Shown here: piece by piece, positions 1 through 5,820 of the stretch | How the letters are laid out: every line of letters begins with the position of its first letter | Numbering within the stretch: position 1 is the stretch's first letter | DNA from: Acidobacteriota bacterium | GTDB lineage: Bacteria > Acidobacteriota > Blastocatellia > Pyrinomonadales > Pyrinomonadaceae | Reading direction: 5' to 3' | Assembly (NCBI GenBank): GCA_024640445.1 | Contig: JAHEEZ010000202.1 | Location: 1-6,569, forward strand | DNA length: 6,569 nt | Translations under genes and position numbers: made by a program | The notes under the pieces: generated by a model | Told to the model about the DNA's origin: nothing | The model's input: the letters and a program-made list of their open reading frames with translations, nothing else | The model's database searches: none

Positions 1-299
1 CCGATTCCCAGGTACTTCAGGGCATTGGCGAACCGGTTCGTCATTTCTGAAAGGCCCGCGTACGTGATACTCGAGACCGAGCCGTCCTTGTGCATGAACC
101 GGAACGCAGTGTGCCCGGCGCGTTCACCCGAGGCATGCCTGTCGACCGCTTCATAGGCGATGTTCAGGCCCGCGCCATCCGGCAGTCCCGCCAGTTCCGC
201 CCTCGCATAATTCCAGGTGAAATGTTTTCGGAACTTCTCATAGTCGGCCATATTCGGGGCGATGTGGCCGTGTCGGTGAATGATTGCTTTGCCCGTCAT
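1..299 (-). CDS. AMP-forming acetyl/acyl-CoA synthetase, N-terminal fragment (cut by window edge)
   Basis: The first 99 residues of a protein that continues past base 1. It begins with ATG at 299-297. I translated it by hand. The visible part matches the N-terminal segment of acetate-CoA ligases of the AcsA type: an F-x-W motif near residues 27-29, then LNIAYEAVDRHA at residues 45-56, an ITYAGL stretch (78-83) and NRFANALKYLGI (88-99). Family members make acyl-CoA from a carboxylate, ATP and CoA through an acyl-AMP. The AMP-binding and catalytic motifs lie beyond the window, so activity and substrate cannot be judged. The start codon overlaps the stop of the carrier-protein gene as ATGA, and the purine-rich GGGGAGGAAGG just upstream, inside that gene, is the Shine-Dalgarno. 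This implies translational coupling. Given that neighbour, it could be an acyl-ACP ligase or a medium-chain acyl-CoA ligase rather than a true acetate enzyme. Confidence 0.85.
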   Translation of the reverse strand, partial: MTGKAIIHRHGHIAPNMADYEKFRKHFTWNYARAELAGLPDGAGLNIAYEAVDRHASGERAGHTAFRFMHKDGSVSSITYAGLSEMTNRFANALKYLGI

Positions 300-577
300 C
301 TTCCTTCCTCCCCTTTGGCCGCGGCCCCTTTTCCAGCCGCCAGGCGGCCGATGATGTCCGCGCAGGCGTCGAGGCTGGTGAACTTTGTATATTCCCTCTC
401 AGGGATCCCGGCCCCAAAGGCCTCATCAAGCCCGATCACGAAGTTCAGGTAGTCCATCGAATCGATATCTACCTGTTCGCGAATGTCGCGCGCGGGATCG
501 ATCGCGACAGAAGCGGTTTCCGGAGCGATTCCGCGGAGAACCTCAAGCGCCGTGGCGATTATTTCTTCTCTTGCCAT
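296..577 (-). CDS. acyl carrier protein, stand-alone, 93 aa
   Basis: A small acidic protein with the carrier-protein fold pattern. The motif DIDSMDYLNF contains the serine (Ser40) expected to receive 4'-phosphopantetheine. A helix II-like stretch, VIGLDEAFG, follows, then an IPEREYTKF loop and a last helix near residues 67-80. It carries acyl groups as thioesters in the cytoplasm. DSM replaces the DSL usual in fatty-acid AcpP, and YLNFVIGLDE replaces the usual VELVM..E, so this is probably a specialised carrier rather than the fatty-acid-synthesis ACP. The last 13 or so residues are a Gly/Ala/Lys/Glu-rich tail whose codons double as the Shine-Dalgarno of the next gene. ATG at 577-575 lies inside the end of the E2 gene (19-base overlap), with GGAGGA a few bases upstream. 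It sits between an E2 acyltransferase and an acyl-CoA synthetase, so it is the likely acceptor or donor of the acyl group they handle. Confidence 0.88.
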   Translation of the reverse strand: MAREEIIATALEVLRGIAPETASVAIDPARDIREQVDIDSMDYLNFVIGLDEAFGAGIPEREYTKFTSLDACADIIGRLAAGKGAAAKGEEGR

Positions 578-1701
578 AATTCCTCCGGGGACTCAAGAAG
601 CCTTCCGATCGCCGCAAGGAGAGCGCTTCCCCGCTGTCCGTCGGAGACGCGATGGTCGGCGGAAAGCGATGCATTGACAAGCTTTGTGGCCCTGATGCCG
701 CCGTCCGCGACCGTGACGCCTTCGCGGATCGAGCCGAACCCGATCAGCGCCACCTGCGGCGGGTAGATCACTCCGAGCACGGTTTCAACCCCCGTCTCGC
801 CAAGGCTCGTGACCGTGACCGTGCCTTCCGTTAGTTCCGAACTTCTGAGCGCGCCGGATCTCGCCCTCGAAACAAGGCCCATCATCGCAGCCATAAGTTC
901 ACCCATGCCGAGTTTGTCCGTGCCGAGTATCGCAGGAGAGACGAGACCGCCGCCCCGCAATGAGATCGCGAATCCGACGTTGATCTCGTCCCTGTGTGTG
1001 AAACTTCCGTTCTCATAGAGCCCGTTGAATTCGGGGAAGTCCCTGAGCGCAAGAGCGGCCGCCCTCAGAAGCATCGCGCCCGGCAGAATCCTTTCACGGA
1101 TCGGCCTCGCGGCGTTTTCCCGTTCGAGCCATCCGAGCGCCGGACCCAGATCGATGGTCGAGGCCAGGTAATAATGAGGGATCTCCTTTTTCGACCTTTC
1201 CATTGCCGCTGCGATCGCACGCCGCATCTTTTCAGCGCTTCTGCTCAACGATCTGTCCGCGCCGGTTTCGGTTTCCGCTTCCGGAACAACTACCGTCTTT
1301 GCGGCGCGTTTGACGTCGTCCCTCTGGATACGGCCATTGGGGCCTGTTCCTTTCACCGCCGAAAGGTCGATCCCCAGTTTCTCCGCCAGATTCCTTGCGA
1401 CCGGCGAAGCATGCACTTTCCCGATCTCTGTCTTTTCAGCGGAGGACGCAATTTCCGGCGACGTTCCGTTTTCGCGGATGATCGCGAGCGGTGTGCCGAC
1501 CGGGACCTCATCGCCGGGCCGGATCAGATACGATTCGATGGTGCCCGCGGTGAAGACCTCCGCCTCGATAACACCCTTGTCCGTGTCGATCTCGGCGATT
1601 ATGTCTCCGCGGTTGACCCGCTCTCCGATCTCTCGGGTCCAGCCAACCAGGGTGCCGGCTGTCATATCGGCTCCCAGTTTAGGCATCCTGAATTCCGCCA
1701 T
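559..1701 (-). CDS. pdhC: 2-oxoacid dehydrogenase complex E2, dihydrolipoyllysine acyltransferase
   Basis: The core enzyme of a pyruvate/acetoin-dehydrogenase-type complex. It takes the acyl group from E1 on a swinging lipoyl arm and passes it to CoA. All three domains are visible in 380 residues. The lipoyl domain is at about 3-77, with Lys42 in DTDKG as the lipoylation site. A short linker follows, then the peripheral-subunit (E3/E1) binding domain at about 97-133 (ASPVARNLAEKLGID, then GTGPNGRI). A second linker rich in Glu/Thr leads to the catalytic domain, about 155-380. That domain ends with the active-site motif DHRVSDG, whose His350 and Asp354 are the catalytic pair. There is one lipoyl domain, and the length is slightly below most PDH E2s. 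ATG at 1701 follows the E1 beta stop by 2 bases, and its Shine-Dalgarno AAGGAG (1713-1718) lies within E1 beta. The substrate (pyruvate, acetoin or another 2-oxoacid) is not decided by the sequence, so the symbol is provisional. Confidence 0.93.
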   Translation of the reverse strand: MAEFRMPKLGADMTAGTLVGWTREIGERVNRGDIIAEIDTDKGVIEAEVFTAGTIESYLIRPGDEVPVGTPLAIIRENGTSPEIASSAEKTEIGKVHASPVARNLAEKLGIDLSAVKGTGPNGRIQRDDVKRAAKTVVVPEAETETGADRSLSRSAEKMRRAIAAAMERSKKEIPHYYLASTIDLGPALGWLERENAARPIRERILPGAMLLRAAALALRDFPEFNGLYENGSFTHRDEINVGFAISLRGGGLVSPAILGTDKLGMGELMAAMMGLVSRARSGALRSSELTEGTVTVTSLGETGVETVLGVIYPPQVALIGFGSIREGVTVADGGIRATKLVNASLSADHRVSDGQRGSALLAAIGRLLESPEELWQEKK

Positions 1702-1703
1702 TC

Positions 1704-2684
1704 TTAAAACATCTCCTTCGCCGCGGAAATGATCCTGGCGACGCTCGGCAATGCCGCTTCCTCCATATGCATAGCGTACGGCACCGGTACTTCTTCACTG
1801 CACACTCTCCGCACGTGATAATCGAGCTCATCAAAGGCGCCTTCCATAATCAGAGCGCTGATCTCCGCGGCGAGGCTGCAGGTCCTCCATCCTTCATCAA
1901 CGATTACGGCGCGATGTGTCTTCGCTACCGATCTGAGAATGCAGGCATTGTCGAGGGGCCTCAGCGTCCGAAGATCCAGCACTTCCGCATCGATGCCTTC
2001 GGAAGCCAGCTCTTCGGCGGCGGACAGCGCTTTGGGCAGCGACCCGCCGTAAGTGATCAGACTCAGGTCGGCGCCGTTTCTACGGATCTCGGAATGCCAG
2101 GGGTCGAAACCACTGCCCGGGTCCTCGATCGCACCCTCTTCCGGGTAAAGCATCGCGTGCTCGAATATGATCACGGGGTCCGGGTCATCAAGGGCCGCCC
2201 CGAGCATGTACCTGGCGTCCGTGACGGTCGCCGGCGCAAGCACCTTTATTCCGGGCACGTGCGCATACCAGTTCTCGAGGCTGTGCGAGTGTTGGGCAGC
2301 GAGCTGGCGTCCGCCGCCCGTCGCCATCCGCACGACCAGAGGAACGCTGAACTGTCCTCCGGACATATGCCGGAAGGTCGCCGCAGTGTTTACGATCTGG
2401 TCCAGAGCTAGAAGGCTGAAATTGACCGTCATAACTTCGACGATCGGCCTCATTCCGCCGAGTGCCGCACCTATCCCGGTTCCGACGAACGCGGATTCTG
2501 AAAGCGGCGTGTCCCTGATCCGTTCCTCGCCGAACTGCTCCAGGAATCCCAGACTGCAGGCGTACGCTCCCCCGTACTTTCCAACATCTTCGCCCATCAG
2601 GAAGACCCGTTCGTCTCTTTCAAGGGATTCCCGCATAGCCGCCCTAACGGCTTCCCGATATGTAGTTTTCACACTCGCACCCAT
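1704..2684 (-). CDS. pdhB: 2-oxoacid dehydrogenase E1 component, beta subunit
   Basis: The beta half of the heterotetrameric, thiamine-diphosphate-dependent E1 that decarboxylates a 2-oxoacid and acylates the E2 lipoyl group. At 326 residues it has the normal family length and is complete. Diagnostic segments are FLMGEDVGKYGG (28-39), DTPLSESAFVGTGIGAA (58-74) with Glu63 as the residue expected to activate the cofactor aminopyrimidine, a QHSHSLENWYAHVPG loop (131-145), and LDLRTLRPLD (236-245) in the C-terminal transketolase-like domain. The ATG at 2684 has a strong GGGAGGAG just upstream. The alpha subunit, which holds most of the diphosphate-binding motif and normally precedes beta, is not the preceding gene: an SRPBCC gene is there instead. 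Alpha must come from elsewhere, perhaps beyond the acyl-CoA synthetase. Pyruvate, acetoin and branched-chain E1 beta subunits are hard to separate by eye, so the symbol is provisional. Confidence 0.93.
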   Translation of the reverse strand: MGASVKTTYREAVRAAMRESLERDERVFLMGEDVGKYGGAYACSLGFLEQFGEERIRDTPLSESAFVGTGIGAALGGMRPIVEVMTVNFSLLALDQIVNTAATFRHMSGGQFSVPLVVRMATGGGRQLAAQHSHSLENWYAHVPGIKVLAPATVTDARYMLGAALDDPDPVIIFEHAMLYPEEGAIEDPGSGFDPWHSEIRRNGADLSLITYGGSLPKALSAAEELASEGIDAEVLDLRTLRPLDNACILRSVAKTHRAVIVDEGWRTCSLAAEISALIMEGAFDELDYHVRRVCSEEVPVPYAMHMEEAALPSVARIISAAKEMF

Positions 2685-2719
2685 AGCTCCTCCCGGCCCC
2701 GTGGTCCAAAGATGTGAAC

Positions 2720-2741
2720 GGCCGGCTGATCTCAGCCGGCC
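2720..2741 (-). other. perfect inverted repeat (stem-loop) between the SRPBCC and E1 beta genes
   Basis: Arms 2720-2729 and 2732-2741 (ggccggctga / tcagccggcc) are exact reverse complements over 10 bases, with only 2 bases between them. In RNA this would fold as about 9 GC-rich pairs with a 4-base loop. It lies in the 72-base gap after the SRPBCC stop. Transcription runs leftwards, and the bases after the stem (gttcacatctttgg) lack a U-run, so it is not a canonical intrinsic terminator. It may be a leaky terminator, an mRNA processing or stability element that uncouples the two halves of the operon, or a palindromic protein site just upstream of the E1 beta gene. Confidence 0.6.
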
Positions 2742-2756
2742 GCGGCTTCGCCTGCC

Positions 2757-3431
2757 TCAATGTGCAAGGGCGTTTTCTCCCTCGGCCTTTTCCTTGAGCG
2801 TCAACATCATCTTGCGCTCCATAAGAAAGTGCGCGGGCTCAAGCAACCCGTAACTGTAAAGTTTCTTCGTGAAAGTTTCGCCCCTTTCGCCGCGAACTCT
2901 TACTATCAGACGGGTCTGGTGTTCGTTCAAAGGCCTCAAGATGAACACCCAGCTTCCGTGATCTATCTCGTCGCGGAGTATCAGGTGCCTGTTTGGCTCC
3001 AACCCCACGACGTACCATCCGGCGGTGTCGTCGAACTTGCCGCCCATCCATCCCTCGCGGGCGCCGCGCACGAAATCCCCGACCCTTAGTTCCTGCCATT
3101 CCGGTTTGATCTCGTCAGCATTGTGTATGTCCAGGCCGACAAGGTTCTCAAGCCAGTCATAGCTGTAGAAGCCGCCCCGGTCCTGGCCTATCTGGACCAG
3201 CCATTTCCAGACCTCTTCAGGCGGAGCCTCAATTGTGATCGCGTGCGTCACCTGAAGGTCGGCATCCGGTTTGATCTCATCCCCGGGAAGCCACGCAGCA
3301 AGCTCTTCATCATTCGCACCCCAGCGAAGATGCCAGGGGCGGACGCCGAAAATATAAGCGGCCGCGAGCGCGCCGAGCCCGCCAACAGCGGCCGCACCTA
3401 TCGCGGTTCGTTTCAAAGTCTTCTTTTCCAT
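2757..3431 (-). CDS. SRPBCC-family protein with N-terminal membrane anchor
   Basis: 224 residues. After a basic start (KKTLKR), residues 9-30 form a Gly/Ala-rich hydrophobic segment with no cysteine. This is best read as a signal-anchor helix, which would place the rest outside the cytoplasmic face. The remainder resembles the START/Bet v1-like SRPBCC fold used to bind hydrophobic ligands. An ITIEAPPEEVWKWLVQIG segment (65-82) is the typical first strand and helix of the fold. GGFYSYDWLENL (86-97), PEWQELRVGD (110-119) and a strand series to about 180 follow, and the C-terminal part (about 187-217) is probably the long helix over the ligand cavity. Ligand and role are unknown, and no catalytic residues can be assigned. 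The Shine-Dalgarno is AAGGAG, about 8 bases before ATG. It lies 41 bases after the alpha/beta hydrolase gene, so it is probably in the same transcript. Confidence 0.8.
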   Translation of the reverse strand: MEKKTLKRTAIGAAAVGGLGALAAAYIFGVRPWHLRWGANDEELAAWLPGDEIKPDADLQVTHAITIEAPPEEVWKWLVQIGQDRGGFYSYDWLENLVGLDIHNADEIKPEWQELRVGDFVRGAREGWMGGKFDDTAGWYVVGLEPNRHLILRDEIDHGSWVFILRPLNEHQTRLIVRVRGERGETFTKKLYSYGLLEPAHFLMERKMMLTLKEKAEGENALAH

Positions 3432-3472
3432 TTCAATTTCTCCTTTTACCCCGTTCCTCGGTTTCGCGGCCG

Positions 3473-4180
3473 TCAGACTTTTTCGGCGACGACCTTCTTC
3501 TTAGCGGGTGTATTTGCGTGTTTTCCGATATGCGCCTCGAACCACTCGCCGGCCAGTCTTGCCGCCATTTCCAAAGTGCCCGGCTCTTCGAAAAGATGTG
3601 TCGCGCCCGGGACCAGTTCAAGCTTTCGCTCGCAGGTCATCTGGCTAAGCGCGTGTTTGTTAAGCGTGATGACGTGGTCGTCCATCTCGCCCACGATCAG
3701 AAGCGTTGGCGATTTGACCCTGCGAAGCGCCGCCCCCGCGAGGTCGGGCCTGCCGCCCCTCGAAACCACGGCCTTGATCTTATCGCCGAGGTCCGCCGCC
3801 GCGACAATTGCCGCGCCTCCCCCGGTACTGGCCCCGAAGAATCCGATCTTAAAATGCGCAGTTTCGGTCGATGCCTGCACCCAGTGCGTTACCGCAACGA
3901 GCCTGCTCGCTAGCAAGCCTATGTCGAACCGCAAATGCGCGGTGTGCCGGTCCACCTCTTCTTCGCCTTCAGTCAGCAGATCGAAAAGCAGGGTCCCGAA
4001 GCCGAAACCGTGAAGCATTCTCGCCACATACCGGTTTCGCGGGCTTCGGCGGCTGCTGCCCGAACCGTGCGCGAAAAGCACCAGGCCCTTTGCCTCGAAA
4101 GGGACCTCGAGGTCGCCGTGAAGCGTCACTCCGGCAGCGGGGATCAGCAGAGATCGTGTTGCGTTTTCAAGTACGTTCAT
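3473..4180 (-). CDS. alpha/beta hydrolase, dienelactone-hydrolase-like
   Basis: 235 residues with a complete alpha/beta hydrolase layout. The LVLFAHGSGSSR segment (33-44) carries the HG oxyanion-loop motif. The nucleophile elbow is GFFGASTGGG (113-122), with Ser118. An acid candidate is Asp167 or Asp168 in IVGEMDDHV (162-170), and His195 in PGATHLFEEPG (191-201) completes the triad. The HLFEEPG form after the histidine is typical of the dienelactone-hydrolase-like group often found beside erythromycin-esterase and phosphoribosyltransferase genes. It is expected to be a cytosolic esterase or thioesterase; the substrate is unknown. No signal peptide is seen. The C terminus is a lysine-rich tail (KKKVVAEKV) of unknown meaning. 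The gene begins 12 bases after the esterase-family gene, with a strong Shine-Dalgarno overlapping that gene's stop, so the two are coupled. Confidence 0.88.
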   Translation of the reverse strand: MNVLENATRSLLIPAAGVTLHGDLEVPFEAKGLVLFAHGSGSSRRSPRNRYVARMLHGFGFGTLLFDLLTEGEEEVDRHTAHLRFDIGLLASRLVAVTHWVQASTETAHFKIGFFGASTGGGAAIVAAADLGDKIKAVVSRGGRPDLAGAALRRVKSPTLLIVGEMDDHVITLNKHALSQMTCERKLELVPGATHLFEEPGTLEMAARLAGEWFEAHIGKHANTPAKKKVVAEKV

Positions 4181-4187
4181 TTCAAAT

Positions 4188-4194
4188 ACCTCCT
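4188..4194 (-). promoter_or_regulatory. Shine-Dalgarno of the alpha/beta hydrolase gene, overlapping the preceding stop codon
   Basis: On the minus strand the sequence reads TAGGAGGT. The TAG (4193-4195) ends the erythromycin-esterase-family gene, and AGGAGGT is a full-strength ribosome-binding site 7 bases before the ATG at 4180. The terminating ribosome therefore sits on the next gene's initiation signal, which favours reinitiation and roughly balanced output of the two hydrolases. Confidence 0.8.
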
Positions 4195-5548
4195 AGAGTC
4201 CCGTGGGGAATGTCTCCGGCGCTTCGCCTTCCTCCCATCTTGCCGTTCTTTCGAGAGGTTCGACCGCCCTGGTTTCATCGATATGGATAACCGCGTCGAA
4301 TTGTCTGGAAACCCGCGCGTTGAAGTAGTGGCTCTGTCGTTCGGTTTCGGGTCTGTAGATGACGCCTATCGCCCTTTCCAAAAGCGGCTCCCTGAGCGCA
4401 GATTCGGCGAACGAATGTTCTTTCATCAGAACCAGGAAGCGTTCAAGACCGGTCGCGTGGAAGAGATTCTCCACACTTCCGTTCACAGCGGGCCTGACCC
4501 TTTTTCGTTCCGCGGGCTCGCCCCAGTTCGAGGCGGCGGTCACTGTTCCGTGATCGGTCGTAAATCCGACGAGAACAGCGTCGCGTCCGTGTTTCTGCCT
4601 TGTGAGCTGGCCGACGTTCCATTCTCCTCTTTGCCCCATTTCTGTTTCTCTGGCATCCCCGAGATGTGAATTGTGCTCCCAGACGACTATTTTTGCCGCT
4701 CGGCCGTTTGCTCCGGTCAGATGTCTTTCCAGAGCGTCAAGCGTCTCGGACATATGAGCGTCACGCAGATTCCAGGACGAAACGTCGCTCTTGTACATCG
4801 TCCGGTAGTACTGTTCGGCGTTCTTGACAAGCCGTGCGTTCTGTTCGGCGTAGAAGAAGTCGTCCTTCGCGGCGCGACCGTCCATGCGGGCGAGCTCCGC
4901 CGATCGTCTCTGGAGCTCGACCAGCTGGGCGATCACATCCCGTTCACACGATTCGGAGAGCCCGAATGCCGCTGAATATCCGTAGAGTTGCGTGTCCTCT
5001 CCAAAATGGTCGAAACACGCGTACCGGGCGCGCGCGCGCCCTGCTCCTTCGGGATCCACTTTGTCGAGGTATTGAAGCACCGCATCCATCGAGGCATGCA
5101 GGCTGTAAAGGTCGAGGCCGTAGAACCCGACCTTTGGCTGACCTTCCGGAAGATCGTCATTGTGAGCTCTGAGCCACCCGACAAAATCCAGAATATCCGC
5201 GTTTCGCCACATCCACTGCGGGAAACGCTTGAAGCCCGAGAGCGCATCGACAGCCTCGTAGTCCCCGCTTTCGCCGCGTACATACCGGTTGATCCGATAA
5301 GCATCGGGAAAGTCAGCTTCGACGGCGACGGCGTTGAATCCTTCTTCCAGGATAAGCCGTTTCGTGATCTGCGCTCGTTCCCTGTAAAACTCATGCGTGC
5401 CGTGGGATGCCTCGCCGAGCAACACAAAACGCGAGTCACCGATAAATTCGATCAGAGGATCGTAATCGGTGATCTCGTCTGTGCGCAGAGGGAAGGCCTC
5501 TCCGGCGATTACTTCATCGATAAGACTGACGCCAGGACTTGCCAGCAT
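4193..5548 (-). CDS. erythromycin-esterase-family hydrolase
   Basis: A 451-residue protein from the ATG at 5548. I chose this start because GGGGAG lies 8 bases upstream. An in-frame GTG at 5611 would add 21 low-complexity residues and has no properly spaced ribosome site. Residues here are numbered from that longer form. The family core is clear: FVLLGEASHGTHEFYRERA (62-80), AVAVEADFPDAYRINRYVRG (94-113), FYGLDLYS (163-170) and VVWEHNSHLGDAR (309-321). Glu67, His70, Arg79 and Glu98 fall at the same relative spacing as Glu43, His46, Arg55 and Glu74 of EreB as I recall them, and His313 is a candidate for EreB His285. The hydrolytic centre therefore looks intact. Most family members are chromosomal proteins of unknown substrate, so macrolide resistance should not be assumed. 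No signal peptide is seen. It is the first gene of the operon with the dienelactone-hydrolase-like gene. Confidence 0.88.
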   Translation of the reverse strand: MLASPGVSLIDEVIAGEAFPLRTDEITDYDPLIEFIGDSRFVLLGEASHGTHEFYRERAQITKRLILEEGFNAVAVEADFPDAYRINRYVRGESGDYEAVDALSGFKRFPQWMWRNADILDFVGWLRAHNDDLPEGQPKVGFYGLDLYSLHASMDAVLQYLDKVDPEGAGRARARYACFDHFGEDTQLYGYSAAFGLSESCERDVIAQLVELQRRSAELARMDGRAAKDDFFYAEQNARLVKNAEQYYRTMYKSDVSSWNLRDAHMSETLDALERHLTGANGRAAKIVVWEHNSHLGDARETEMGQRGEWNVGQLTRQKHGRDAVLVGFTTDHGTVTAASNWGEPAERKRVRPAVNGSVENLFHATGLERFLVLMKEHSFAESALREPLLERAIGVIYRPETERQSHYFNARVSRQFDAVIHIDETRAVEPLERTARWEEGEAPETFPTGL

Positions 5549-5556
5549 TGCAAACA

Positions 5557-5573
5557 CTCCCCGGGACCGGGAG
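5557..5573 (-). promoter_or_regulatory. possible hairpin covering the Shine-Dalgarno of the esterase-family gene
   Basis: The minus strand reads CTCCCGGTCCCGGGGAG. The 5' arm CTCCCG can pair with the 3' arm CGGGGAG if one G is bulged, and the 3' arm contains the GGGGAG ribosome site of the gene starting at 5548. Folded, it would hide the whole site. The loop is small (about 4 bases once the innermost pair is opened). The pairing is seen directly; any regulatory use is inference. Confidence 0.35.
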
Positions 5574-5631
5574 GGCCGGCCCCTCTCCGTGCCGGAAGCT
5601 GCCGCCACCACCTTCCGCGCGTTCTTGTTCA

Positions 5632-5660
5632 GTTATGCTTTCGTCTTTTGAGAACCGCAA
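5632..5660 (-). promoter_or_regulatory. weak sigma70-type promoter candidate for the hydrolase operon
   Basis: On the minus strand TTGCGG (5655-5660) is separated by exactly 17 bases from CATAAC (5632-5637). This resembles TTGACA-17-TATAAT with 3 of 6 and 4 of 6 matches. Initiation near 5625 would give a leader of about 77 bases before the preferred ATG at 5548. It is the best-spaced candidate I found upstream of the operon, but such matches arise by chance. Confidence 0.3.
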
Positions 5661-5800
5661 CAACCGTACCGCTTGAACCAAAAGGATGGTGTCGCGAAAC
5701 CCCTGTTTTTGGGGCGTTCAGAAGAAGAGTGCTCAGGCGCGGCGCACTTCGTGCGGGATATTGCACGGGGTAAAGCGGGAATTCACGCGTGTGAGTTATT

Positions 5801-5820
5801 GAAGGGGATGAAAGGGGATG
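5801..5820. repeat. 10-base tandem repeat, two copies
   Basis: gaaggggatg is followed at once by aaaggggatg, which differs at one of 10 positions. On the minus strand this gives two CATCCCCTTT units, about 170 bases upstream of the promoter candidate. It may be a pair of protein-binding half sites, or simple slippage. Confidence 0.5.

Noticed and set aside
994..1707. Plus-strand open frame of 237 codons opposite the E2 gene
   Set aside because: The Arg/Phe-rich translation is typical of a reverse-strand shadow. The E2 reading has all three expected domains.
3123..4013. Plus-strand open frame of 296 codons antisense to the alpha/beta hydrolase and SRPBCC genes
   Set aside because: It mirrors two strongly supported minus-strand genes, spans the gap between them, has biased low-complexity composition and shows no family motif. 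High-GC DNA often leaves such antisense frames open.
5549..5611. N-terminal extension of the esterase-family protein from GTG at 5611
   Set aside because: The purine stretch GGAAG directly abuts the GTG with no spacing, and the added residues are low-complexity and do not look like the family. The ATG at 5548 has a well-spaced GGGGAG.
5700..5717. CCCC-AAAAACA-GGGG followed by TTT on the minus strand as an intrinsic terminator
   Set aside because: The stem is only 4 strong pairs and the T-run is 3 bases. It is also about 360 bases past the glycosyltransferase stop.
4988..5773. Plus-strand open frame of 261 codons opposite the erythromycin-esterase-family gene
   Set aside because: It is antisense to conserved catalytic sequence, and its own translation has no recognisable domain.
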